Positions 8,898 to 17,919 of a stretch of DNA of 37,205 nt are shown here, piece after piece. The number at the start of each line of letters is the position of its first letter. Position 1 is the stretch's first letter. The notes beneath the pieces are model-generated. The model was given only the letters and a program-made list of their open reading frames with translations. It was not told where the DNA came from and searched no databases. The stretch is from NCBI GenBank assembly GCA_948442615.1, contig CAOJSG010000015.1, positions 1 to 37,205 on the forward strand, in the 5' to 3' direction. Origin of the DNA: an uncultured Alistipes sp. (GTDB lineage: Bacteria; Bacteroidota; Bacteroidia; Bacteroidales; Rikenellaceae). A program made the position numbers and the translations under genes.

Positions 8898-11273
8898 ATG
8901 AAAAACATATTGAAATATGCGGCGGTGCTTCTGCTGGCCGGCTCGGCGCTGAGCGGCTGCGAGACGGAGACCACGCCCGAAAGAAAGATCGTTCAGCACC
9001 CCGATCAGCAGACGCCGCTCGTTCGCGACGACGCCTACTACGCACGTCTGCGCGCCTACAAGAAGACCAAGCACAAGGTCGCGTTCGGCTGGTTCGGCTC
9101 CTGGAACCCCGACAACTCCTCGCGAATGGCTACGCTGAACCATGCGCCCGACTCGATGGACATCATCTCGATCTGGAGCCAGTGGCACTCGCTGACGCCC
9201 GCCCAGATGAAGGACAAGGAGTTCGTGCAGAAGGTCAAGGGTACGAAGGTGACCTACACCATCTTCTCGGACAAGATGCCCGAGCCGTTCGCCACGATGT
9301 ACGCCGAGGATCCCTATTCCGACGAGGCGATCGAGGCCTATGCCAAGGCTTACTGCAAGGACTCGATGGACAAATACCAGTACGACGGTATCGACCTCGA
9401 CTACGAGCCGGGATTCGGCGCTTCGGGTCCGTTCGTAGGCCACGACAACGAGAATTTCAAGCGGCTGATCCTGGCCATGAGCCAGTACGTCGGCCCCCGC
9501 TCGGGTACGGGCCGTCTGTTCATGATCGACGGCGTACCTTATGCCGTGCATAAGGAGATCGCCGACTGCTTCGACTACGGTATCGTCCAGGCCTACTACT
9601 CTTCCAGCTATACCGACCTTCAGAACCGTTTCGACAACGCGTATAACAAAGGCTGGAAGCCCGAGCAGTACATCTTCGCCGAGGACTTCGAGAAGGGCTG
9701 GCAGAACGGCGGCGTGAACCACCGCATGCGCAACGGCCAGACCGTGCCTTCGCTCTTCGGCATGGCCTATTTCAATCCCGACCAGGGTACGGGCGGCGGT
9801 TTCGGCGCCTACCACATGGAGTACGAGTACGGCCACAACGACATGGTATACAAGTTCATGCGTCAGGCCATCCAGCTGGTGAACCCCGCACCCGCGGGCG
9901 ATTACAGCAAGACGCTCGTGTCGATCAACGAGGCGGCCGACATGGCTTCGTTCTCGGTGGAGCAGACGCCTTCGGGCCACCTGTTCGGCGAGGTCGCTAC
10001 GGAGATCACCGGCAAGCTGTCGACGGTGGCCGCTGCCGATACCGACATCCAGCTCACGATCGACAACGACTTCGTGACCGCCTACAATGCGGAGAACGAT
10101 ACCGAGTACCGTACGGTCGATCCGGCCAACGTCGTATTCTCGGGTGCGCTGCACTTCCCTGCCGGCGAGCAGTATACGGAGAGCGCCGTGCGCATCGCGG
10201 TGGAGAACCTTTCGTCGATGGAGAGCGGTTCGTACATGGTCGTAGTGCGCCCCGACGTGACGGCAAGCAAAACCTACGGCGTGAACGAGAAGGCCCAGCG
10301 CAAGATTCTGGTGTTCGAGAAGCAGATGACCACGATCAAGGTTTCGGTTACGGGCAATGTGGTCGATAACATCTCGGTGATGTCGCTCATCGACGGCACG
10401 ACGGCCGGCGATGTCAGCTCGACCTTCGGCGTTTCGCTTTCGCGCCCGGCCATCTCGGCGCTCGACGTGAGGTATCAGGTCGACAACAGCCTGGTCGAGG
10501 CCTATAACGAGGAGAACGGTACTGCGTTCACGACCATCGACGCTTCGAAGGTGGCCGTATCGGGCCAGCTGCACGTCGATGCCAACACGACCTCGAGCAC
10601 CGCGGACATAACGGCTTCGGTCGCCGATCTGTCGCTGTTCGAAGTGGGCGTTCCTACGCTCATCGCGCTGCGTCCGGTGATCGCGTCGACGGATTACGAT
10701 GCTCATGCTACCGCCGGCGTGAAGTACATGCTGGTGGTGAAGAGCACCGAGAACGTGGCTGCCGAGCAGAATCTCGACGACGATCCGACCCAGACCTGCA
10801 CCGCCATCGACAATGCGAACAACAAGCTGGGCTGGGATGTGACGATCGAGAACCTGAACCGTTCGGTCGGCGGCACCGGCGTTTGGCAGTTCAACAACAC
10901 GTCCGAGATGTTCGACGGTACGGGTTACGGCTGGTACTGCCAGTGGGGCAGCTATTACTCCTGGCAGAAGGGTGTCGGCGGTTCGGTAACGCTGGACATG
11001 AAGAACAGCTACGACGTCAAGGCCTTCGCCTGGAACGTATGTTACGGCAGCAGCGGCTACGGTATCAAGACGATTCGGTCGGTCGAGGTTTCCGCCGACG
11101 GCGTGCAGTGGGAGAAGCAGAACTATAACGACGTGGCCATGGCACAGGGCAATCCCCAGTGGATCACCTTCATCAATCCGGTCAGCACGCGTTATATCCG
11201 TCTCACCATTACCGACGGTTACAATTCGTTCTGCGGTATGGCCGAAATGGCGGTTTACACACCGAACAACTAA
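8898..11273 (+). CDS. GH18 endo-beta-N-acetylglucosaminidase-like lipoprotein with two DUF1735-type domains and a C-terminal F5/8 type C domain
   Basis: A 791-residue surface enzyme expected to cut the chitobiose core of N-glycans. The lipobox is LSGC (Cys21). The GH18 domain spans about 55-330, with the catalytic signature DGIDLDYE at 163-170 and Glu170 as general acid; KVTYTIFSDKM and QAYYSSSYTDLQNRFDNAY fit endo-type GH18 enzymes of Bacteroidetes rather than chitinases. Two similar domains follow, about 335-470 and 478-616; each has the V(E/T)AYN.EN pattern of the BT_3987-like (DUF1735) fold. Residues 631-791 look like a discoidin / F5/8 type C carbohydrate-binding domain (YDVKAFAWNVCYG, STRYIRLTITDGYNSFCGMAEMAVY). 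In the Bacteroides relative known to me the DUF1735 domain precedes GH18; here the order is reversed. It sits in the susC operon. Confidence 0.9.
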   Translation: MKNILKYAAVLLLAGSALSGCETETTPERKIVQHPDQQTPLVRDDAYYARLRAYKKTKHKVAFGWFGSWNPDNSSRMATLNHAPDSMDIISIWSQWHSLTPAQMKDKEFVQKVKGTKVTYTIFSDKMPEPFATMYAEDPYSDEAIEAYAKAYCKDSMDKYQYDGIDLDYEPGFGASGPFVGHDNENFKRLILAMSQYVGPRSGTGRLFMIDGVPYAVHKEIADCFDYGIVQAYYSSSYTDLQNRFDNAYNKGWKPEQYIFAEDFEKGWQNGGVNHRMRNGQTVPSLFGMAYFNPDQGTGGGFGAYHMEYEYGHNDMVYKFMRQAIQLVNPAPAGDYSKTLVSINEAADMASFSVEQTPSGHLFGEVATEITGKLSTVAAADTDIQLTIDNDFVTAYNAENDTEYRTVDPANVVFSGALHFPAGEQYTESAVRIAVENLSSMESGSYMVVVRPDVTASKTYGVNEKAQRKILVFEKQMTTIKVSVTGNVVDNISVMSLIDGTTAGDVSSTFGVSLSRPAISALDVRYQVDNSLVEAYNEENGTAFTTIDASKVAVSGQLHVDANTTSSTADITASVADLSLFEVGVPTLIALRPVIASTDYDAHATAGVKYMLVVKSTENVAAEQNLDDDPTQTCTAIDNANNKLGWDVTIENLNRSVGGTGVWQFNNTSEMFDGTGYGWYCQWGSYYSWQKGVGGSVTLDMKNSYDVKAFAWNVCYGSSGYGIKTIRSVEVSADGVQWEKQNYNDVAMAQGNPQWITFINPVSTRYIRLTITDGYNSFCGMAEMAVYTPNN

Positions 11274-11294
11274 TTCACCGAGTTTCAATTCCTA

Positions 11295-12473
11295 ATGAAC
11301 AAAACTATGAAATTCAGATATTTGATCGCTCCGCTGGCTCTCGCTGCCGTTGCATTCTGCGGCTGCCAGGAGAGTGCGGAATATCAGCCCGTCATCTACA
11401 TGACGGATGCGCAAGCCAATCCGACCAACGCGATCCGCGTGGAGGCCACTCCCGCCAGCGTCGACATTTCGGTGTCGGCTTCGGAGGCGGTGGGCCGCGA
11501 GACCTCCATCGTGCTGGAGACGCGCCCCGATCTGCTGGAGGCCTACAACGCCACGTACGGCAAGGCCTACGCCGTGCTGCCCGAGAACAGCTATGAACTG
11601 CCCGAAACGACGGTCACCATCAAGGAGGGCTTCATCACCTCGAACTCGGTGAAGTTCACCGTCACCTCGATGGAGGATTTCGTCGAGGGTACGACCTACT
11701 GCATGCCGGTGGCCATCCGTTCGACCGACGGCACGATGCCCGTGCTCGAGCCTTCGCGTACGGTGTTCCTGGTCGTTCAGACTCCGGTGTTCAGCCGCGG
11801 CGTCTACATCAACGGCAGCAACAAGTACAAGGTTCCCGGTTTCCGCGATCTGGACGAACTGAAGTCGATGACGAAAGTGACGCTCGAGTGCCGCATCTGG
11901 GTCAACGCCTTCACGAACAACAGCAACAAGATCAGCTCGATCATGGGCGTCGAGGGTAACCTGGGTCTGCGCTTCGGCGACGTGAAGATCGACCGTGACC
12001 AGATTCAGGTCTGCGTGGGCCAGGAGTTCCAGCCCTCGGCCGCGATGCACTTCGAGACCAGAAGATGGTATCATGTGGCTACCGTCTGGGACGGCAAGAC
12101 CCTCGATCTGTTCGTCGACGGCAAGTATGCCGGCGGTATGGCGACCGACGGGCGTTCGGTGAACATCTCGGGCGATACGGACAGCTACGGCTTCGGTATC
12201 GGCGCCTTCGGCCAGTGGGATGCCGGCCGTCCGCTCAACGGCTACATCGCCGAGGCCCGCGTCTGGAAAACGGCGCGTACGGCGGCCGAGCTGGCGAACA
12301 ACATGAACTACATCGATCCGCAGACGGAGGGTCTGGTCGCCTACTGGCGCATGAACGCCAGCGAGCCCAATCCCAACGGCTCGGGCAACATCATCCGCGA
12401 CGAGACGGGTCACGGCTACGACGCCCAGGGCGGCGCCTCGAACCCGAGCTTCCTCGATGCGATGTGGTGGTAG
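11295..12473 (+). CDS. Lipoprotein with DUF1735-type and LamG (concanavalin A-like) domains
   Basis: A 392-residue surface lipoprotein, probably a glycan-binding accessory protein of locus A. The signal peptide ends at Cys24 in FCGCQESAE. Residues about 35-150 form a DUF1735-type domain (LLEAYNATYGKAYAVLPENSYELPETTVTIKEG), the same fold that is doubled in the GH18 protein upstream. Residues about 185-350 form a LamG jelly roll (TLECRIWVNAF, RRWYHVATVWDGKTLDLFVDG, GYIAEARVWKTARTAAEL, LVAYWRMNA). No catalytic motif is visible. The pairing of a LamG/DUF1735 lipoprotein with an endo-GlcNAcase next to SusC/SusD recalls the Bacteroides thetaiotaomicron high-mannose N-glycan locus. It is the last gene before a strong terminator. 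Confidence 0.85.
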   Translation: MNKTMKFRYLIAPLALAAVAFCGCQESAEYQPVIYMTDAQANPTNAIRVEATPASVDISVSASEAVGRETSIVLETRPDLLEAYNATYGKAYAVLPENSYELPETTVTIKEGFITSNSVKFTVTSMEDFVEGTTYCMPVAIRSTDGTMPVLEPSRTVFLVVQTPVFSRGVYINGSNKYKVPGFRDLDELKSMTKVTLECRIWVNAFTNNSNKISSIMGVEGNLGLRFGDVKIDRDQIQVCVGQEFQPSAAMHFETRRWYHVATVWDGKTLDLFVDGKYAGGMATDGRSVNISGDTDSYGFGIGAFGQWDAGRPLNGYIAEARVWKTARTAAELANNMNYIDPQTEGLVAYWRMNASEPNPNGSGNIIRDETGHGYDAQGGASNPSFLDAMWW

Positions 12474-12506
12474 TCCCGCCGGTTCCGACTGAAGTCGGCT
12501 GATTGT

Positions 12507-12557
12507 GCCGTGCGGCAGGCGGTTGCGATGCAAGCGACCCTGCCGCACGGCTTTTTT
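12507..12557 (+). terminator. Rho-independent terminator after the LamG gene
   Basis: A perfect 13-base stem, GCCGTGCGGCAGG (12507-12519) with CCTGCCGCACGGC (12539-12551), is followed directly by six T (12552-12557). It ends the locus A operon before the GH20 gene. Confidence 0.9.
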
Positions 12558-12582
12558 ATTCTCCGCAAGATTATTATCTTTG
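12552..12582 (+). promoter_or_regulatory. Promoter for the GH20 gene
   Basis: TATCTTTG at 12575-12582 is a perfect TAnnTTTG box; the T run of the preceding terminator (TTTT 12552-12555) lies 19 bases upstream at the -33 position. The GH20 gene therefore has its own start, about 87 bases before its ATG. Confidence 0.6.
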
Positions 12583-12675
12583 TTCCCGACAAACCTTTCG
12601 TGCGACGGACCTTTTCCGGAAGCGCCGGCTTCGGCCTCCGGCATGCGGCTCCGCCGTGCGTGCAAAACCCGACCT

Positions 12676-14721
12676 ATGAAGAGATATCGATCGATCATGC
12701 TCGCCCTGACGGCTCTTTCGGCCGTCGCCTGCTGCGGTTCCGCCGAGGAGCCGCTCGCGATCATCCCCGTTCCGCAGGAGACCGTGCGCGGCGAGGGACA
12801 TTTCGAAATGCCCGAGGTGGTGACCTACGCCACCGACCTGACCGGCTCCGAGCGCGACGACCTGCGCAGCTGGATGTCCGTGTGCCCCGTCGCATTCGCC
12901 GAGGCGGGCGATGCGCAGAGCGCCGTGCTGACCCTTTCGCTCGGCGAGGGGGCCGCTCCCGAGAGCTACCGGCTGGAGATCGCACCCGCACGCATCGCGA
13001 TCGCGGGCGGCGATGCGGCCGGTATTTTTTACGGATTGCAGACGCTGCTGCAGCTCCGCGATCAGTTCGGCGGACGGATCCCGGCGCTCACGATCAGCGA
13101 TGCACCCCGCTTCGGCTACCGCGGCATGATGCTCGACGTGTCGCGCCATTTCCGCAGCAAGGAGTTCGTCAAGCGGCAGCTCGACCTGATGGCGCGCTAC
13201 AAGCTCAACCGCTTCCACTGGCATCTGACCGACGGCGCCGGCTGGCGCATCGAGATCAAGAGCCATCCGCAGCTGACCGACTTCGCCGCGTGGCGCCCCT
13301 ATGCCGACTGGGACGGCTGGAACTACGGCGGCAAACGCTACTGCCATCGCGACGATCCCGAGGCGCGCGGAGGCTACTATACGCAGGACGATATCCGCGA
13401 GGTGGTGGAGTACGCCCGCCTGCGGCACATCACGGTGATTCCCGAGATCGAGATGCCCGGACACAGCGAGGAGGTGCTGGCCGTCTATCCCGACCTGGCG
13501 TGCAGCCGCCAGCCTTACGTGAACTCCGACTACTGCATCGGCAACGAGGCGACCTTCCGGTTCGTGGAGGACGTGCTTTCGGAGGTGATCGAACTGTTTC
13601 CCTCGAAATACATCCACATCGGAGGCGACGAGGCTTCGAAGGGGGGCTGGCGGAGCTGTCCGCGCTGCCGTGCCCGGATGCGGAGCGAAGGGCTGAAAGA
13701 TGTCGACGAGCTGCAGAGCTACATGATCCGCCGCGTCGAGAAGTTCCTCAATGCCAAAGGCCGCGATCTGATCGGCTGGGACGAGATTCTCGAGGGCGGA
13801 CTGGCACCCAACGCTACGGTGATGTCGTGGCGCGGCGTCGAGGGTGGCATCGCCGCGGCGGAACAGGGCCACCACGCCGTGATGACGCCGTCGGGCTACT
13901 GCTATCTCGACTTCTGCCAGGACGATCCCACGCGCGAACCGCCCGCCGCGGCCGCGTTCCTCACGCTGCGCCAGGCCTATTCCTACGATCCGGTGCCCGA
14001 TACGCTGCCGGCGCACGTGAAGCCGATGATCCTCGGCGTGCAGGGCAATCTCTGGTGCGAGCACGTCCCGACGGACGAGCACGCCGAGCACATGCTCTGG
14101 CCCCGCATGCTCGCCATCGCCGAGGTGGCGTGGAGCCCGGTCGCCAATAAGGACTACGACGATTTCCGCCTCCGTGCGCTGCAAACCGTGCGCTGGATGC
14201 AGGAGCGCGGCTACCATCCCTTCGATCTGGCGCAGGAGGTCGGCCCGCGTCCCGAGTCGCTCGAGCCGGTGCAGTGTCTCTCGACCGGAAAAAAGGTCGT
14301 TTGCGAACCCTCCTACCACGCCAAATACCCGGCTGCGGGCGACGGCTCGCTGACCGACGGGCTGCGCGGCGACTGGAACTACGGCGACCGCCGCTGGCAG
14401 GGCTGGCTGGATACCGACGTGCGGCTGACCGTCGACCTGGAGAGCCGCCGGCCGATCCGCCGCATCGCGGCGGACTTCATGCAGGGGTTCTTCGCCGACA
14501 TCTGGATGCCGCGTGCGGTGCGCTTCTCGGTTTCGGACGACGGGACCGAATTCCGGCAGCTGGGTGAGGTGGAGAACGACGTGCCCTTCGAGTTCCGCCA
14601 GGACTGCTACCGTACCTTCGCCTGGGAGGGCGCGGACGAGGCACGCTATGTGCGGATCGAGGCCCTGAGCAACGGACATCCCGGCGGGTGGATCTTCACC
14701 GACGAGTTCATCGTGGAGTAG
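12676..14721 (+). CDS. GH20 beta-N-acetylhexosaminidase with C-terminal F5/8 type C-like domain
   Basis: A 681-residue exo-enzyme releasing terminal beta-GlcNAc or GalNAc by the substrate-assisted mechanism of family GH20. The chosen start (MKRYRSIM) gives a lipoprotein-type signal with Cys19. Residues 25-140 are the GH20b domain, and the catalytic barrel begins at GYRGMMLDVSRHF (148-159). HWHLTDGAGWRIEIK is at 181-195, PEIEMPGHSEE at 256-266, and the catalytic Asp318-Glu319 pair sits in HIGGDEAS. GNLWCEHV and the late barrel blocks are intact. The last 130 residues resemble a discoidin-type binding domain (FSVSDDGTEFRQLGEV, ARYVRIEAL). An upstream open frame from 12505 overlaps the terminator and is not used. 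It complements the GH18 enzyme: one opens the glycan, the other trims GlcNAc ends. Confidence 0.94.
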   Translation: MKRYRSIMLALTALSAVACCGSAEEPLAIIPVPQETVRGEGHFEMPEVVTYATDLTGSERDDLRSWMSVCPVAFAEAGDAQSAVLTLSLGEGAAPESYRLEIAPARIAIAGGDAAGIFYGLQTLLQLRDQFGGRIPALTISDAPRFGYRGMMLDVSRHFRSKEFVKRQLDLMARYKLNRFHWHLTDGAGWRIEIKSHPQLTDFAAWRPYADWDGWNYGGKRYCHRDDPEARGGYYTQDDIREVVEYARLRHITVIPEIEMPGHSEEVLAVYPDLACSRQPYVNSDYCIGNEATFRFVEDVLSEVIELFPSKYIHIGGDEASKGGWRSCPRCRARMRSEGLKDVDELQSYMIRRVEKFLNAKGRDLIGWDEILEGGLAPNATVMSWRGVEGGIAAAEQGHHAVMTPSGYCYLDFCQDDPTREPPAAAAFLTLRQAYSYDPVPDTLPAHVKPMILGVQGNLWCEHVPTDEHAEHMLWPRMLAIAEVAWSPVANKDYDDFRLRALQTVRWMQERGYHPFDLAQEVGPRPESLEPVQCLSTGKKVVCEPSYHAKYPAAGDGSLTDGLRGDWNYGDRRWQGWLDTDVRLTVDLESRRPIRRIAADFMQGFFADIWMPRAVRFSVSDDGTEFRQLGEVENDVPFEFRQDCYRTFAWEGADEARYVRIEALSNGHPGGWIFTDEFIVE

Positions 14722-14801
14722 CCGCCCGCTTCTCCGGCCCGGAGGGTCCGGGCTGCCGGCCGGTGCGCGTGCGTACGGCCGGACAGGAGACCGATCGACG
14801 G

Positions 14802-14838
14802 AATCGCCTCCGCCGGACACGTGCCGGCGGAGGCGATT
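14802..14838. terminator. Perfect inverted repeat between convergent loci A and B
   Basis: AATCGCCTCCGCCGG (14802-14816) and its exact complement (14824-14838) enclose a 7-base loop, in the 165-base gap between the convergent GH20 and GH115 genes. No T tract follows on either strand, so it is either a non-canonical bidirectional terminator or an RNA 3'-end stabiliser. Confidence 0.5.
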
Positions 14839-14886
14839 GGCGTTCGGGGTGCGCCGGTCCTGCGTCGTGCCGACCGGAGTGGCACG

Positions 14887-17832
14887 TTACTCGACGCGCG
14901 TGGACGGAGGCCCCGTGTAGGAGCGTTTCATGCCGCCGAAATCGAGCACGATCTTCTGGACGACGATGCCCGGATCGCCCGTCCGCAGGCGGAGCGTGTG
15001 GCGCCCCGGTTCGTCGATGTGCAGCGTCGATTTGTTGACGACGCAGTTGCGCAGCACGCTTTCGTACCAGACCTGCGAATACTCGATGTGGGAGGACGAC
15101 GGCGTGGCCAGGGCGCCGTCGTCGATTTGTATGCTGTATTTCGTGTCTGCATTGGTGTGCTCGTTCAGCCGGAAGTCGCGTTCGGCATGGAGCGGGAAGG
15201 TCGGCAGCACATAGGTGTAGACGTCCACCGATCCGGCGTCGAAGGCGTAGAAGTCGTAGGCTGCGGCGGGCGTCTGCGGATCGCGGTAGTTCTGGAGCGG
15301 AGCCGTCGCGTCGCCCAGTTGCAGCGCGGCCCCTTCGATCCCCAGATCTTCGACGCGGCGGATGCGGACCGCGTCGTTCTCCTGCTTGCGGTGGTATTGG
15401 GCCGCCGGGATCGATACGACGCCGTTGCTCTCCACGAACAGCCCCTTCAGCTCGTCGCGCGCGGGCGCCGCCGGGCGGAAGAGCGGGACGAGCACCTCGC
15501 AGCGGCTGCCGCCGGCCCGGAACTCGATCTTTCCGACCGCGTTCGCATCTTTCGGCGCCCGCTGCCAGTCGATCGACACGCCGACGGTCTCTTCGGTCGC
15601 GGTCTTCCCGTGCGACTTGTCGAGCCGGATCCAGCGGTCCGATACGCGCGCCTTCCATTCCAGCTCGCCGCCGCCCCGGTTGTAGACTTCGATCCGGCGG
15701 GTCTGCCGCAGGTAATCGTCGAATGCCGGCAGCGCGTGGAGCCCCCGGCCTCCCGTGAAATCCTCGCCTTCCGCCTGCAGCGCCAGCTCGGGCGCTCCGT
15801 GCGGCGTGCGTGTCTCGAGGCGGGGCAGCCGGAAATAGGCGCTCGTATGGTCGTAGTTCTGGCGCATGGACATCATCCGGTTCCATTTGCCGCCCAGCAG
15901 GGCGTTGTACCCGGCCGTGATCGTTTGCAGGCTGTCGTAGCAGGTGCGCACCTCGCGGGCTGCCGCATCGGTCGCGGCCCGGCGCTGCCGTGCGTAGAGC
16001 CGGTTGCGCTGGCCGCCCAGGGTCATGCGGTTCATCAATTCGGCGCCCCGCAGCGGATAGTAGACCAGCTGATAGAAGGCCGGACGGGCCGTTTCGTCCA
16101 GTTCGTGCAGCATCGTCTCGGCGGCGGCGCCCAGCTGCCGGTAGGCGTCGAGCCGCCGCTGCGCCTCGCCGTAGTTCGCGAACGAGAAATCGGTGTCGGT
16201 GAGCTGTTCGCATCCGCTGCCGAAGTGGTTCCAGTGGTAGCCCCAGCCCATGTATTCGGGCTTGCGCACGAAGGCCAGCCGCAGATGCGCGCGCGTCATC
16301 GCCTCCAGCCGGTCGTAATATTCCGGGCCGAAAAATCCGGAGAGCCACCGTGCGGGGTAGGTCGCGACGTCGTCGGCCGAGAACCGGCCGATGTCGTAGG
16401 CCATTTCGCAGAAGAGCGAGACCTGCATCTCGGCCCCCTTCAGGTCGCCGCAGTTGAGCAGCCACAGCCGGTCGGCCGTTGTGTCGTAGGCCTTGCGCAG
16501 CTCCTCGTACATCAGTGCGGGCGGCGTGGTGCTGAACCACAGGTAGCTGTGCGGAACGCCCAGGTAGGAGACGTGGTAGTAGACGCCCGAACGCCCCGGG
16601 CGTTGCCGTTCGCGCGGTCCGCTCAGCCGTTTCAGATAGCCGTAGTTGTCGTCGGGCCAGACGATGGTGACGTCGCCCGGCAGCTCGAGTCCGTTGGAGT
16701 AGATCTCCAGCACCTCCTTGTAGGGGGTGAAGGCCTGGGGGACGGTTTCGATCGGCCGGCCGGTCTCCCTGGCCAGGATGTCGCGCTGGTCGAGCAGCGC
16801 CGACTGCAGCATCCGCACCTTCTCGCGCATGGGCGTCCCGACGGCCATCGCCGCATCGTGCAGGCCGCGCAGCGCCAGCGTGTAGACGTTCTCGTAGGGG
16901 CTGTTCTCGCGGACGCGCTGCGCCAGGACACGGTTGATGCCCGCTTTGTTGCGGTCGTAGTCCCAGGGGCCCATCGTTTCGCGGTCCCATTCGCCCGCCG
17001 TGTTCAGCAGCAGCGGTTCGCAGTGGGTCGAGCCCATCACGATGGCGAACGTGTCCGCTACCATCTTGTTCTCCGGAATGCGGTTGAACGGCGTCGAAAC
17101 GGGGTGCATGGCGGGGGCCAGGTAGTTCGCCTTCAGGCGCAGGAGCAGTTCGCAGATGCGGGCGTAGGTCCTGGGCCCTATGTTGCCGCGTTCGGGTTCG
17201 TAGGTCTCGGCAGCCCAGGGGGTCAGCCCCCAGTCCTCGTCGTTGAGGAAGATTCCGCGGTAGCGGACCGACGGGGATTCCGAAAGCGTGGGCGGCGCCT
17301 CGACATGGAGCGATTCGCGGTGCCGTACGGGCACGTCGGCCCACCAGTACCAGGGCGAGACGCCGATCAGCTCGGAGAGGGCGAACAGTCCGTATGCCGT
17401 GCCGCGCCGGTCGCTGCCGGCGATCACCAAGGCCCGGTCCACGCCCGGAAAGGGGGCCTCGACCGTCCGGATCAGATAGCGCTCCCACGCCCCTTCGAGC
17501 GGGCGGATATCAATTTTCCCGGCTTCGGCCAGCTGCCGGATGAACCGGCTCCGGGCGATCGTGCCCACGACCACGACATTGCCGCTCCCTTCCGCCGGGG
17601 AGGCGATCGCGGGCATCGGCCGGTCGGTGACGGCCTCTACGTCGCCGGCGAAGAGCCGCGCCGAGCGTTTCACGACCTCGGCGTCGTCTGGGTCGAACAG
17701 GATGGCGGCGCTCGCCTCGGGCGTCGACAGTGCGAAGCGGCGGTTTTCGCCGTCGGCTTGTCCGTGGACGCGGATCTGTGCGCGGAGCGCCGTGGCCAGC
17801 AGCAGCGCGCAGATCGAAAAAACGAGTTTCAT
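14887..17832 (-). CDS. GH115 alpha-glucuronidase-like enzyme
   Basis: A 981-residue secreted enzyme of a family known to remove alpha-1,2-linked (4-O-methyl)glucuronic acid from polysaccharides. A signal peptide covers about residues 1-19 (ALRA). Family hallmarks: WYWWADVPV at 161-169, YRGIFLNDEDWGLTPWA at 191-207, LLRLKANYLAPAMHP near 230-244, AIVMGSTHCEPL near 263-274 with EW at 281-282, then VWPDDNYGYLKRL, GVYYHVSYLGVPHSYLW and WLLNCGDLKGAE. Length fits the family. The usual NYLWPAMW is changed to NYLAPAMHP, hinting at a different substrate. The C-terminal 300 residues include a GH115-type C-terminal domain (YTGPPSTRVE end). It is the last gene of locus B, 87 bases after a SusE-like gene, with a hairpin between them. 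Confidence 0.9.
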   Translation of the reverse strand: MKLVFSICALLLATALRAQIRVHGQADGENRRFALSTPEASAAILFDPDDAEVVKRSARLFAGDVEAVTDRPMPAIASPAEGSGNVVVVGTIARSRFIRQLAEAGKIDIRPLEGAWERYLIRTVEAPFPGVDRALVIAGSDRRGTAYGLFALSELIGVSPWYWWADVPVRHRESLHVEAPPTLSESPSVRYRGIFLNDEDWGLTPWAAETYEPERGNIGPRTYARICELLLRLKANYLAPAMHPVSTPFNRIPENKMVADTFAIVMGSTHCEPLLLNTAGEWDRETMGPWDYDRNKAGINRVLAQRVRENSPYENVYTLALRGLHDAAMAVGTPMREKVRMLQSALLDQRDILARETGRPIETVPQAFTPYKEVLEIYSNGLELPGDVTIVWPDDNYGYLKRLSGPRERQRPGRSGVYYHVSYLGVPHSYLWFSTTPPALMYEELRKAYDTTADRLWLLNCGDLKGAEMQVSLFCEMAYDIGRFSADDVATYPARWLSGFFGPEYYDRLEAMTRAHLRLAFVRKPEYMGWGYHWNHFGSGCEQLTDTDFSFANYGEAQRRLDAYRQLGAAAETMLHELDETARPAFYQLVYYPLRGAELMNRMTLGGQRNRLYARQRRAATDAAAREVRTCYDSLQTITAGYNALLGGKWNRMMSMRQNYDHTSAYFRLPRLETRTPHGAPELALQAEGEDFTGGRGLHALPAFDDYLRQTRRIEVYNRGGGELEWKARVSDRWIRLDKSHGKTATEETVGVSIDWQRAPKDANAVGKIEFRAGGSRCEVLVPLFRPAAPARDELKGLFVESNGVVSIPAAQYHRKQENDAVRIRRVEDLGIEGAALQLGDATAPLQNYRDPQTPAAAYDFYAFDAGSVDVYTYVLPTFPLHAERDFRLNEHTNADTKYSIQIDDGALATPSSSHIEYSQVWYESVLRNCVVNKSTLHIDEPGRHTLRLRTGDPGIVVQKIVLDFGGMKRSYTGPPSTRVE

Positions 17833-17850
17833 GGTCGGTGCGATCGATGG

Positions 17851-17882
17851 AAAACGAGGCCCCGCCTGCGGGCGGGACCTCG
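17851..17882 (-). terminator. Hairpin with short T run between the repeat SusE-like gene and GH115
   Basis: On the minus strand CGAGGTCCCGCC and GGCGGGGCCTCG pair around CGCA (17882-17855), followed by TTTT. The T run is short, so it may be a partial terminator or a processing site lowering GH115 expression relative to the upstream genes. Confidence 0.5.
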
Positions 17883-17919
17883 TCTTGTCGTTTGTCTTTT
17901 CAGCAGGGTTCCGTCCGTA

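Noticed and set aside
8811..11288. Long minus-strand open frame opposite the GH18 gene
   Set aside because: Shadow of a confident gene with catalytic motif DGIDLDYE on the plus strand.
13641..13646. Six-G run in the GH20 gene as a further contingency tract
   Set aside because: Six G is short for frequent slippage and lies next to the catalytic GGDE segment in a fixed SKGGW stretch.
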